Notes under the pieces: generated by a model | What the model was told of the DNA's origin: nothing | What the model saw: only the letters and a program-made list of their open reading frames with translations | Databases searched by the model: none | Made by a program: the position numbers and the translations under genes | NCBI GenBank assembly: GCA_964533865.1 | Contig: CAZHRC010000001.1 | Span: 186,001 to 250,000 of the forward strand | DNA: 64,000 nucleotides | Direction: 5' to 3' | Source of the DNA: CAZHRC01 sp964533865 | GTDB lineage: Bacteria > Bacillota > Clostridia > Tissierellales > Peptoniphilaceae | Shown here: positions 53,896-62,123 of the stretch, piece by piece | Position numbering within the stretch: the first letter of the stretch is position 1 | How the letters are laid out: each line of letters begins with the position of its first letter

Positions 53896-55282
53896 AAGAA
53901 TTGTCATCGTATTTTCTGGTCTTGGGTTGTTATTTATTTTATTGGTGCTCTACCTTACTTATTTTCAGCTCTTCCAAGCCGAGGATTTAGCATCGAACAA
54001 ATACAATCAACGAAATCGCGTCGATGAACTTGTGATCAAACGAGGGAGCATTAGCGATGCGAATGGACTGGTCCTGGCAACGAGTAACCCTGTTGAAGGA
54101 GGATATAAAAGAGAGTATGTTTATGGACCTCTTTATAGCCATATCATAGGGTATAACTCCACAACCTATGGTAAAACCGGTCTAGAATCGTCATATAATG
54201 ATATTTTGTTAAACGTTGAGAAAGCGCAACCTCTATCGAATCTGCGTGAAAAAGTTATTAAAAACGATATCGGAAAGGATTTAAAACTTACTCTCATTCA
54301 AGAGCTTCAACAATTGGCTGATCAGCAGTTAGAAGGTCATAAGGGATCGATTGTGCTGATTAACCCTCAAACTGGAGCTGTCTACGCTATGGTGTCTAGG
54401 CCAAATTTCGACCCTAATACGGTGGAGACTAATTGGGATTCGATTTCTACAAGCACAGAAAGTCCATTACTTAATCGATCAGCTCAAGGTCTTTATACGC
54501 CAGGTTCTGTCGTGAAAATCATAACCGCAACAGCATTAATTGAACATCAGGACAAGATTGATTTAAGTTATGAAGACACGGGTACGACGGTGATTGACGG
54601 CTATAAAATTAGCAACTTTGAGGATTCTATTTGGGGAGATATCAATTTGAGGACGGCACTCGTACACTCTGTAAACACTTACTTTGCCGATAAAGCGGTC
54701 GAACTAGGTGGAGAGACCATGAACACCACGTTCGAGAATTTTATGTTCAACAAGAAAATCCCCTTCGATATTGTAACGGCCACTTCCAAATCCCCATTCA
54801 CGAGCAAGATGGGAAAAACTGATTTAGCTGCAGCTGCTTTTGGCCAAGGTGAAACACTTGTTACACCGCTCAATATGGCACTATCCGTTGCAGCTTTGGC
54901 GAATGGCGGAAAAATGATGCAGCCTTATATCGTCAAAGAGGTTATCGATGCAGAAGGGGTTCGCACACCGGTGAACCCGCCGAAGATACTTGCCCAAGTG
55001 ACGACTGAAGATTTTGCTAATACCTTGAAAGAAGATATGGTAGCCGTCATCGAATACGGCTCTCGTGCGCAAATCGATGGTGTTACCGTCGGCGGTAAGA
55101 CAGGTACTGCTGAAACGGCTTCGGGATTGGATCACGCCTGGTTTGTCGGATTTGCACCTGCCGAGAACCCTAAATTTGCTGTCGCAGTTATTTTAGAAGA
55201 AGATGGTACGTTAGGAGGCAAAACAGCGGCACCAATCGGTGGAGAAATATTGAAGAAAGCCTTAAATACAACTATCGAATAA
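53873..55282 (+). CDS. pbpA: Class B-like penicillin-binding protein (transpeptidase)
   Basis: 469 residues. One N-terminal membrane anchor (about 10-30), a short dimerisation region, then the transpeptidase domain. Catalytic Ser-x-x-Lys in LYTPGSVVKIITA, Ser-x-Asn in VHSVNTYFA, and KTG in VGGKTGTAETASG. The size and N-terminus match the PbpA/FtsI-like proteins paired with FHA-SEDS genes. RBS AAGGAGG within the SEDS gene. Likely acts with the SEDS protein in peptidoglycan cross-linking. Confidence 0.91.
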   Translation: MTVKNLNKRIVIVFSGLGLLFILLVLYLTYFQLFQAEDLASNKYNQRNRVDELVIKRGSISDANGLVLATSNPVEGGYKREYVYGPLYSHIIGYNSTTYGKTGLESSYNDILLNVEKAQPLSNLREKVIKNDIGKDLKLTLIQELQQLADQQLEGHKGSIVLINPQTGAVYAMVSRPNFDPNTVETNWDSISTSTESPLLNRSAQGLYTPGSVVKIITATALIEHQDKIDLSYEDTGTTVIDGYKISNFEDSIWGDINLRTALVHSVNTYFADKAVELGGETMNTTFENFMFNKKIPFDIVTATSKSPFTSKMGKTDLAAAAFGQGETLVTPLNMALSVAALANGGKMMQPYIVKEVIDAEGVRTPVNPPKILAQVTTEDFANTLKEDMVAVIEYGSRAQIDGVTVGGKTGTAETASGLDHAWFVGFAPAENPKFAVAVILEEDGTLGGKTAAPIGGEILKKALNTTIE

Positions 55283-55294
55283 TGATGTGACCTA

Positions 55295-55329
55295 ATTTAA
55301 AAGGAGCCCTTAAAAGGCTCCTTTTAAAT
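55295..55329. terminator. Terminator between pbpA and nadK (bidirectional)
   Basis: Perfect 14-bp arms ATTTAAAAGGAGCC and GGCTCCTTTTAAAT around CTTAAAA. The stem itself supplies T-rich ends on both strands, serving the convergent genes. Confidence 0.85.
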
Positions 55330-55344
55330 CATAGAGTGGGATCA

Positions 55345-56157
55345 TTAGAGGAATTTATCCTTGATATTAGACCAGTACCAGTCTTGCTTAAAGACGAGTC
55401 GCTGTACCGTCGATGCAGATACTGAAATCTCCAGGTGGTCGAGATGGTTGTAGCGGTTGACGATACCATCACAAACCACTAGAAGATGAGGATTCAGACG
55501 TCGGATGGGATAGATTCGCACAATGGATTTGCTGGGCATGACCAGTGAACTAATCAAAGAGCGGTATACCTTAGAATTGATCGGAGCAAGTGGTGTCATT
55601 TGGAATCCGTCTAGGGTTTGATATAGAATACTTCCTCCTGCAGATAGGTTATATGCGGTGGAGCCGGAAGGTGTTGAGAGAATTAGCCCGTCCCCAGCAA
55701 AGGTTTCAAGATGTGTTTTATCGAGATAGACATCAAAATGAACGGCATGTGTCCGCACAGAACGGATAAGAAATTCATTTAATGAATGAGTGGATAGTTT
55801 GCGACCGTCTTTCAGATGCGCTGTACAGGAAAGGGTCATAAGCCGATCAACAACATACTCGCTTTTTTTGTAGTAGTCGATAAATTTATCGATGCCATCG
55901 CTATTGATCTCTTGATAAAATCCAAGGTGCCCAGTGTTGATGCCTACGAAAGGAATCGGAGAAAAGTTCGTGTTATGTACGGCACGAAGGAAAGCCCCGT
56001 CGCCTCCAATGCAAATATTTAGTTCTGCGGTAGGATTGTACTCATATGAGAGGACAAAGTTGTGGCGTTTCAATTTCTTAGAAAGATCTTCACATAATGC
56101 CATAGAACGCTTATTGGCGTTTGGGAAAATATTTATTAATTTTGGGGTAGTTGCCAT
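55345..56157 (-). CDS. nadK: NAD kinase
   Basis: 270 residues. Phosphorylates NAD to NADP. Signature GGDG in NICIGGDGAFLRAVH, NTGHLGFYQEI, the NE motif in SLNEFLIRS, and GDGLILSTPSGSTAYNLSAGG. RBS GGAGGTG on the minus strand. Divergent from the pseudouridine synthase gene with 50 bases between, sharing a short promoter region (TATACT near 56180). Confidence 0.94.
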   Translation of the reverse strand: MATTPKLINIFPNANKRSMALCEDLSKKLKRHNFVLSYEYNPTAELNICIGGDGAFLRAVHNTNFSPIPFVGINTGHLGFYQEINSDGIDKFIDYYKKSEYVVDRLMTLSCTAHLKDGRKLSTHSLNEFLIRSVRTHAVHFDVYLDKTHLETFAGDGLILSTPSGSTAYNLSAGGSILYQTLDGFQMTPLAPINSKVYRSLISSLVMPSKSIVRIYPIRRLNPHLLVVCDGIVNRYNHLDHLEISVSASTVQRLVFKQDWYWSNIKDKFL

Positions 56158-56207
56158 AAATACACCTCCATTACTTCTAGTATACTATAACACAAGGAGC
56201 TATGATA

Positions 56208-57077
56208 GTGAATAAAATGATAAGGGATGAAAATTATATCGATCTCATTAATGAGAGTGGTGAAATGAAATTAGCGTTATTTCTAAAAAATAATGGAATT
56301 AGCCGCAATCGTTTTATGGTTCTATATCGGCAGAATCTAATCACCATAAATAAAAAGATCGCACGCCGCAATGATTCCGTCGTCACGGGTGATGTGATCA
56401 CCATCACCATAGACGATGAGTTTATCCCAGAAGAACCTATCGATCTTCCCATAGAAATTCTATATGAAGATGCGGACTACATCGTACTCAATAAACCAAC
56501 AAATCTCACAATGAATACTAAAGGAGAGGTTTCACTAGCTAATATCGTATCAACGCTTTTCAAGAAGCGGTTACTTAATCGCAAAGTACGTTTTGTCAAT
56601 CGGTTGGATCAAGATACATCAGGTGTTGTTATCGTTGCTAAAAACCCATATGCTCAATCCTATTTACAAGGCATATCCATGATAAAAAAATATTGGTGTA
56701 TCGTAGAAGGATGTTTAGTAGATCATGAGGCAATTATTGATGTGGGATTGCTAAAGGACGATGTTTCTAAGCGTTATATTGCCCACAGTGATGGTAAGCC
56801 ATCTTTGACCAAATATCGAGTGATCAAGCGAACCGAAAATACTACATTGGTTGAGGTAGAGTTATTGACCGGACGATCCCACCAAATAAGAGCCCATTTT
56901 GCTCATTTAGGTCATCCTGTTTTAGGGGATAAACTTTATGGCAGCATACAACCAGCGCCCAGGCAAATGCTACATGCGTATTTCTATCGTTTTTCATTGA
57001 TGAGATCGAAAGAAGTCATTGAGGTTTCGGCACCTCTTCCAGAAGATATGAAACAAGCATTTGACTTTCTTGATTAA
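56208..57077 (+). CDS. RluA/RluD family pseudouridine synthase
   Basis: 289 residues. N-terminal S4-like region (KLALFLKNNGISRNRFMVLYRQNLITIN), then the catalytic domain with the Asp in NRLDQDTSGVVIVAKN, TKYRVIKRT, and LLTGRSHQIRAHFAHLGHPVLGDKLYG. The usual HRLDxxTSG has Asn in place of His, which occurs in the family. Target (23S rRNA or tRNA) cannot be assigned. GTG 56208 has the best spacing from AAGGAG (56194-56199); ATG 56202 is only two bases away from it. Confidence 0.9.
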   Translation: MNKMIRDENYIDLINESGEMKLALFLKNNGISRNRFMVLYRQNLITINKKIARRNDSVVTGDVITITIDDEFIPEEPIDLPIEILYEDADYIVLNKPTNLTMNTKGEVSLANIVSTLFKKRLLNRKVRFVNRLDQDTSGVVIVAKNPYAQSYLQGISMIKKYWCIVEGCLVDHEAIIDVGLLKDDVSKRYIAHSDGKPSLTKYRVIKRTENTTLVEVELLTGRSHQIRAHFAHLGHPVLGDKLYGSIQPAPRQMLHAYFYRFSLMRSKEVIEVSAPLPEDMKQAFDFLD

Positions 57078-57161
57078 GACGATGAAATAATCACGCGAGA
57101 TTGAGAATAGAGTTAATGTGTATCAGGGGAATGTCTAGAACTCACTATTTTTCTAAAACGT

Positions 57162-57190
57162 TTGCTTTCCACTGAAGAATCGGTTATAAT
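57162..57190 (+). promoter_or_regulatory. Sigma-A promoter of the 6S-like RNA
   Basis: TTGCTT (57162-57167) and TATAAT (57185-57190) with exactly 17 bases between, ending seven bases before the RNA's closing stem. Confidence 0.75.
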
Positions 57191-57197
57191 AAAGGTG

Positions 57198-57376
57198 TTC
57201 CATGGTGGTTCAGTCGACCTGAATAAATTAAACCTACGCTAATTATAAGGGACTGCGGACGTTCTACTATCTGCTGACACGCCTCGTAGCCTAAGAGGAC
57301 TTCAAAAGATAGAGACAGCAAACCCACCTTCACTTACAGAAGGTCTTTAATTAAGTAGGGTCGCTGCCACATGGAA
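57198..57376 (+). ncRNA. ssrS: Structured RNA, probable 6S RNA
   Basis: About 179 nt between a strong promoter and a strong terminator, with no reading frame. The ends pair (TTCCATG-TGG with CCA-CATGGAA). The stem continues through CAG-CGACCT/AGGGTCG-CTG and AATTAAA/TTTAATT, then an open region with a small hairpin CCTTC/GAAGG. The apical arm pairs CTATCT with AGATAG and CCTC with GAGG. A long rod with a central bubble and this length is characteristic of 6S RNA, which binds sigma-A RNA polymerase. I identified it by structure and context, not by covariance search. Another housekeeping RNA remains possible. Confidence 0.65.
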
Positions 57377-57416
57377 TAATAAAACTGACACCTAATGGTG
57401 TCAGTTTTATTATTCC
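57373..57416 (+). terminator. Long perfect hairpin terminator of the 6S-like RNA
   Basis: Twenty-base-pair perfect stem (57373-57392 with 57397-57416) around TAAT. The 3' arm contains the T-rich TTTTATTATT. The base overlaps the last bases of the RNA's closing stem. Confidence 0.85.
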
Positions 57417-57652
57417 AATTCATATTCTATTTACCATCAAGGCCCATCTTTATTCGTTCACCGTCAAAGGACCGGGCAGAGTAAACCTTTTCAATAGCAG
57501 ACCGCTTTCGTGCGAATTATAAAAAATGTAGATGATTTATTACTGTGATTTAAGGTTTAAAAATTCAGAATGATAAGGTATTGGCTTGTTTATCTTCTAT
57601 CGTTGAGGGTATCAATACTTTATCTAAATATATTACAAAGGAGATTTATACG

Positions 57653-58189
57653 ATGAGTATTAAAGAATTCTTGGAAGAGAAGAAACGTGAACAAGAGCGG
57701 GCCATCAGAAGAAGGATCCGCAAAGAAAAATACGACGATGCTAAAAAGGTGGCCGTAGGTACTATTATCGGCTCTGTAATAGGTGCAGCTTCTGGTCTTC
57801 TGCTAGCACCAAAATCCGGGAAAGAAACGAGGGAAGATATAGGAAAAGTCGCTAAAGAAACTGGCGAAACTCTCTCTAAAACCGCTAGAGAAACGACAGA
57901 AAACATTAAACAAACCGTTCAAAGTTCAGTAGAGTCAGCCAAAGAAAAATCTAAAGAGCTTTCCAAAGACATCAGCGATAAATACAACACTTTCGTCGAT
58001 CGCAACATGACTGAGATTAACCCAATACAAGACGGAGAGGATATAGTCGATACGTTTGTCGAAGAAACTAAAGAAGTAGCTGAAGAGGTAAAAGACGTCG
58101 CATCAAAAGCGGCTGATAAAGTAGCTACCCAGGCAAAAAAATCAGTTGATGCGGTAAAAGATGAAATAGAGGATAAGAAGACGAAATAA
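57653..58189 (+). CDS. YtxH domain protein
   Basis: 178 residues. A Lys/Arg-rich N-terminus, one short glycine-rich hydrophobic segment (VAVGTIIGSVIGAASGLLLAPKSGKETREDI, core GSVIGAASGLLLAPKSG) typical of YtxH (PF12732), then a long amphipathic coiled coil of EAK/TVQS repeats resembling LEA-like or apolipoprotein-type helices. ATG 57653 follows AAAGGAG. Together with the next gene it recalls the ytxGHJ stress cluster of Bacillus. Function unknown, probably envelope-associated. Confidence 0.85.
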   Translation: MSIKEFLEEKKREQERAIRRRIRKEKYDDAKKVAVGTIIGSVIGAASGLLLAPKSGKETREDIGKVAKETGETLSKTARETTENIKQTVQSSVESAKEKSKELSKDISDKYNTFVDRNMTEINPIQDGEDIVDTFVEETKEVAEEVKDVASKAADKVATQAKKSVDAVKDEIEDKKTK

Positions 58190-58203
58190 TCGGAGGCAAG
58201 CTT

Positions 58204-58653
58204 TTGGAAATTACAATATCATTAGAAGCTATCGCTCAGTTTATCATCGTTCTCCTAGGAATTTTTGCATTAGCATTTCTGATTGTTGTTTTAATAAACT
58301 TGAACAGGCTTATAAAAACAGTGAATAAGCATCTTGACGATAACTCGAAAGAAATTGATTCGGTTATCAAAGATATGCCAGCGATATCTGCAAAAGCAAA
58401 AACCTTAGTTTCTAATGTTGATGATATCGTGGTTCGATCTGGCCCGGAAGTGCAACAAATCATCGGCAATGTAAAAATCTTGTCTGACAGTGCAGGTAAG
58501 ATTTCAGAAGATGTCACTGAAACGGTATCTTTTATATCAGAAAGTGCTATTGATACGGCAGATAATATTCGATACGGTGTGCATAGCGCGACGGATTACC
58601 TATCTTTTGTGTACGATATCATTGAGATCGTAAAGAACCTACTACGTAAGTAA
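58204..58653 (+). CDS. DUF948/YtxG-like membrane protein
   Basis: 149 residues from a TTG start with GGAGGC six bases upstream. One N-terminal membrane span (about 10-32), then a long helix with heptad pattern (NRLIKTVNKHLDDNSKEIDSVI, IIGNVKILSDSAGKISEDVT) as in DUF948/YtxG. It follows YtxH by 14 bases, so it is likely co-transcribed with it. A weak hairpin GAGCTCA/TGAGATC with CTTTTC follows at about 58660. Confidence 0.8.
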   Translation: MEITISLEAIAQFIIVLLGIFALAFLIVVLINLNRLIKTVNKHLDDNSKEIDSVIKDMPAISAKAKTLVSNVDDIVVRSGPEVQQIIGNVKILSDSAGKISEDVTETVSFISESAIDTADNIRYGVHSATDYLSFVYDIIEIVKNLLRK

Positions 58654-58830
58654 TGTTCAGAGCTCATAACATTGTGAGATCTTTTCTTTCTCATCCTAGA
58701 TTCCCTTATATTATGGACTATTCATCTGTTTGTGAATCTTATCGGACGTCAGACAACACTAGATAGAAAACCTAGTGTAAAGTTATCCATTAGTCCACTA
58801 AATAGAGAAAATTATTTGCAAGTTTTCGGT

Positions 58831-58853
58831 TTATGGTCCATAACAGATATAAT
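58831..58853 (+). promoter_or_regulatory. ccpA promoter with palindrome in the spacer
   Basis: TATAAT at 58848-58853 is the -10 box about 35 bases before the ATG. The perfect palindrome TTATGG-T-CCATAA (58831-58843) occupies the spacer region just upstream, a position where a bound protein would block RNA polymerase. The cognate factor is unknown. Confidence 0.5.
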
Positions 58854-58888
58854 AAGGTTTTCAGTATGCATAAAAAGGAGTGTAGAGT

Positions 58889-59896
58889 ATGTCATCACCA
58901 ACGATAAAGGATGTAGCAAAACTCGCAGGTGTATCGATTTCAACCGTATCACGTGTCATGAACGAATCAAAACCGGTTAGTCCTGAAGCGAGGCGAAAAG
59001 TATTAGACGCGATTAATAAACTTGATTTTAAACCAAATGAACTCGCTCGTTCACTAGTCATGAAAAAATCTAACATTATTGGTGTTGTTGTAAAAGACAT
59101 CGGGATTCACTATATGGCTCAGATTATTCGTGGTCTTGAAGAAATCGGGCGCATGTATAAGTTTGATATCTTACTCACCAGTACTTATGGCAATCAAGAA
59201 AGTGAAAAGAAAGCGGTAGACTTTCTAGTCACAAAACAAGTAGAAGGCATTGTGCTTCTATCAGAAAATGTAGATCCAGAAGTCATTGTAAAGTTGAAAG
59301 ATCACAAGTTGCCCTATATGCTTATTGATGAATATTACACAGGTTCAGATTTTCATACAGTTACCATCGATTATACAGCTGCGGCGGCTTCGATGTGTGA
59401 ATTCTTGATCAACCTGGGTCATGAAAAAATCCTTTACATGTTACCGGAACCTTCATCGCCGATGAATTTAGCCAAGCTTAAAGGCTATAAAAAGGTCATG
59501 AAAGATCATGAGCTTGAGGATTGTATCGTCGAGGTTGAAGGCATCAGTTTTGACGATGGGTACAACATTGGTGACCAAATTAAACAACAGATTGAATCAA
59601 ATCAGATTACAGCGGTTTTTGCTAGCAGTGATGATTTGGCCATTGGCTTTATTAACTATTGTTACGACAAAGACATTCGCGTCCCGTCGGATATTTCAGT
59701 GGCAGGATTTGGCGATAGTCAACTGTCTGCAAACTACCGTCCAAGGCTGACAACGGTTCAGCAACCGTTTTACGACATCGGTGCGATTGCGATGAGACGG
59801 TTGATAAAAGTGTTACAGGAAGATTATAAAATCAAAGAAACGACGTACTTGCCAGCACAAATTATGGAAAGAGAATCTAGTGCAAGGATAAAGTAA
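58889..59896 (+). CDS. ccpA: LacI-family regulator, probable catabolite control protein A
   Basis: 335 residues. N-terminal LacI helix-turn-helix (TIKDVAKLAGVSISTVSRVMN) and hinge helix (KPNELARSLVMKKSNIIGVVV), then a periplasmic-binding-protein-like core. Length and hinge agree with CcpA. The identification rests mainly on its place directly upstream of HPr and enzyme I, and on the cre site at pckA. A sugar-specific LacI repressor is the alternative. RBS AAAAGGAG. Confidence 0.75.
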   Translation: MSSPTIKDVAKLAGVSISTVSRVMNESKPVSPEARRKVLDAINKLDFKPNELARSLVMKKSNIIGVVVKDIGIHYMAQIIRGLEEIGRMYKFDILLTSTYGNQESEKKAVDFLVTKQVEGIVLLSENVDPEVIVKLKDHKLPYMLIDEYYTGSDFHTVTIDYTAAAASMCEFLINLGHEKILYMLPEPSSPMNLAKLKGYKKVMKDHELEDCIVEVEGISFDDGYNIGDQIKQQIESNQITAVFASSDDLAIGFINYCYDKDIRVPSDISVAGFGDSQLSANYRPRLTTVQQPFYDIGAIAMRRLIKVLQEDYKIKETTYLPAQIMERESSARIK

Positions 59897-59907
59897 CGTT
59901 TTTGGGA

Positions 59908-59936
59908 TTGATTTTATTGTCAAATAGTGCTATGAT
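59908..59936 (+). promoter_or_regulatory. Sigma-A promoter of ptsH
   Basis: TTGATT (59908-59913) and TATGAT (59931-59936) with a 17-base spacer, 12 bases after the ccpA stop. An imperfect inverted repeat with TGCG/CGCA ends (59951-59969) lies between this promoter and the ptsH RBS. Confidence 0.65.
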
Positions 59937-59987
59937 AGTAGCATAAAACTTGCGAAATGTTTTCACGCACAAATTTAGGAGGGTAAT

Positions 59988-60248
59988 ATGGCAGAAAAAG
60001 TGGTAGTAGTCACGAATGAGACTGGATTGCATGCAAGACCAGCGGCTTCTCTTGTACAGTTTGTAAAGAACTTCCCAGGAGATGTGGAACTGGTAAAGGA
60101 CGGCAAGGTCGCCAACGCCAAGAGCATATTTAATGTCATGTCATTAGGTATCTCTAAAGGAACTGAAATATTAGTCCGCGTAACTGGTGAAGATGAGGAA
60201 GCGAACTTAGCGAAGCTTGTGGAGTTCATAGAAAATCTATCTGAATAA
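59988..60248 (+). CDS. ptsH: Phosphocarrier protein HPr
   Basis: 86 residues. Central phosphocarrier of the sugar PTS. His15 in TGLHARPAA is phosphorylated by enzyme I. Ser46 in AKSIFNVMSLGI is the HPr-kinase site, and HPr-Ser-P is the corepressor of CcpA in Firmicutes. Both residues are present, so it is a true HPr and not Crh. RBS AGGAGGG. Followed by ptsI after 55 bases with no terminator. Confidence 0.97.
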   Translation: MAEKVVVVTNETGLHARPAASLVQFVKNFPGDVELVKDGKVANAKSIFNVMSLGISKGTEILVRVTGEDEEANLAKLVEFIENLSE

Positions 60249-60303
60249 ATTAAGAGGGATACCTAGTGTATCCCTTTCTTATCTTGTGAGGTGATTCGTT
60301 AAA

Positions 60304-61998
60304 ATGACTTTGAAGGGAATTATTGCTTCTACCGGTATCACTATGGGAGAAGCATATGTTTTTGAAAAAACAGAGCTAATTATTGATAATACAGTAATCG
60401 AAGAGCATGGTGTCGATGCGGAGAAAGAACGTATCGATAAAGCAGTAAATGAGATTATCTCATCATATGACAACAAAGAAGATATTTCGGAAGAACAACG
60501 CCAAGTCTACAACGCTCATAAAGAGCTGCTTTCTGATCCGTATCTTTTGGAAACGATTGGAATGAAAATTGGATCTGAATTCAAAAATGCTGAGTTGGCT
60601 TTAGATGAAACAATTAAAGATATGGTCGATATGATGGCTTCACTTGATGATCCTTATCTGAAAGAACGCGCATTGGACTATAAAGATATTGGAAGCCAAC
60701 TCATGTATCGCCTTAAGGGCATACAGGCTGAGGATTTAGCCCATCTAGAAACTCCCTATATCATCATTTCAGAGGAGTTAACCCCATCGGACACCTCTAG
60801 CATGGCCAAGGACTTTGTGCTTGGATTTGCCACTGTTTTAGGTGGGAAGACTAGCCATACATCTATTATCGCACAAACCCTAGGTATCCCTGCTTTAGTT
60901 GGTATGCCCGATCTTCTTAATAATGTTAATAATGGTGATTTCCTCATATTGGATGCTCAAAACGGTAAAATCATTATTAATCCAGACAATACCATTATTG
61001 AAGATTACAAAGTAAAGATGGACAGCCAACGCAAAGAAAAAGAACGTTTAGAACTCATTAAGAACAAAGCTGCCAAAACGACTGATGGCAGGTTGGTTGA
61101 AGTCGCCACAAATATTGGAAACCTTGAAGATCTTAAATTAGGTATTGAAAGTGGATGTGACGGGGTTGGGTTATTTAGAACAGAATTTCTCTATATGGAA
61201 AACACACATTTCCCTACCGAGGAAGAACAATTCATTGTCTATAAAGAAGCCGCTCAAATGCTGGAGGGAAAACCCTTAATCATTCGTACTCTAGATATTG
61301 GCGGAGATAAATCACTACCCTATTATGAGTTTCCTGTAGAAGAGAATCCGTTTTTAGGTTGGAGAGCTCTACGCATTTGTTTTGATAAGCCGGAGATTTT
61401 CAATGCACAATTATCTGCGATTCTAAGAGCGTCATATTATGGCAAAGTACGCATCTTATTACCGATGATTATATCTGTCGACGAAATCGTGAAGGTTAAA
61501 GAAATTCTCGAAGAAGTAAAAATATCATTAAGAGAAAGACAACTCCCCTTTGATGAAAACATAGAGATTGGTATTATGATCGAAACACCTGCATCGGTTA
61601 TTGTTGCAGAGGATCTCATCGAATATGTCGATTACTTTAGTGTTGGGACAAATGATTTAACCCAGTATGTGTTGGCGGTGGATCGAGGCAATGATAAAAT
61701 TTCACATCTTTACAACACGTATAATCCAGCAGTCCTTCGATCGATAAAAATGGTCATAGACGCTTCGCATAAAGCTGGTAAATGGACTGGAATGTGCGGT
61801 GGATTTGCAGGCGACATCGATGCAACCTATTTACTTTTGGGAATGGGCTTAGACGAGTTTTCGGCTCCGGCCACGAAAATACCGGCGATTAAAGATATCG
61901 TTTTAAACGCTGATTATGAAGAAGCAAAAGCCTTTGCAGACGAAGTCTTATCACTTCAAACAACTGCTCAGATTCAAGAAAAAATTGCTAACAGATAG
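60304..61998 (+). CDS. ptsI: PEP-protein phosphotransferase (enzyme I)
   Basis: 564 residues. Transfers phosphate from PEP to HPr. The active His is in GGKTSHTSIIAQTLGIPALVG. PEP-binding segments are GLFRTEFLYM, RTLDIGGDKSLPY and FSVGTNDLTQYVLAVDRGN. The catalytic Cys loop reads GMCGGFAGD where most enzymes have GMCGEMAGD; the Cys is kept. ATG 60304 follows GAGGTG at 60288-60293. A hairpin (62008-62037) without T-run follows the gene. Confidence 0.95.
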   Translation: MTLKGIIASTGITMGEAYVFEKTELIIDNTVIEEHGVDAEKERIDKAVNEIISSYDNKEDISEEQRQVYNAHKELLSDPYLLETIGMKIGSEFKNAELALDETIKDMVDMMASLDDPYLKERALDYKDIGSQLMYRLKGIQAEDLAHLETPYIIISEELTPSDTSSMAKDFVLGFATVLGGKTSHTSIIAQTLGIPALVGMPDLLNNVNNGDFLILDAQNGKIIINPDNTIIEDYKVKMDSQRKEKERLELIKNKAAKTTDGRLVEVATNIGNLEDLKLGIESGCDGVGLFRTEFLYMENTHFPTEEEQFIVYKEAAQMLEGKPLIIRTLDIGGDKSLPYYEFPVEENPFLGWRALRICFDKPEIFNAQLSAILRASYYGKVRILLPMIISVDEIVKVKEILEEVKISLRERQLPFDENIEIGIMIETPASVIVAEDLIEYVDYFSVGTNDLTQYVLAVDRGNDKISHLYNTYNPAVLRSIKMVIDASHKAGKWTGMCGGFAGDIDATYLLLGMGLDEFSAPATKIPAIKDIVLNADYEEAKAFADEVLSLQTTAQIQEKIANR

Positions 61999-62007
61999 TT
62001 GCAGATG

Positions 62008-62037
62008 GCGTTCTAGCTGTGAAAACAGTTAGAACGC
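62008..62037 (+). terminator. Stable hairpin after ptsI, no U-tract
   Basis: GCGTTCTAGCTGT pairs with ACAGTTAGAACGC (one G-U) around GAAA. There is no T-run, so it may be a 3' stabiliser, a processing site or a factor-dependent end. Confidence 0.5.
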
Positions 62038-62123
62038 TATACGATTGACGCACAAAAACATTTGTTAATGTTGCTTAACTATTGGGTATCAATCCATACA
62101 AGGGATTGTAAGGAGGATGTTTG

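Noticed and set aside
58732..58980. 82-codon plus-strand frame upstream of ccpA
   Set aside because: It covers the ccpA promoter and overlaps the ccpA helix-turn-helix in another frame, with no RBS.
59951..59969. cre site in the ptsH leader
   Set aside because: The inverted repeat lacks the central CG and has the wrong length for cre.
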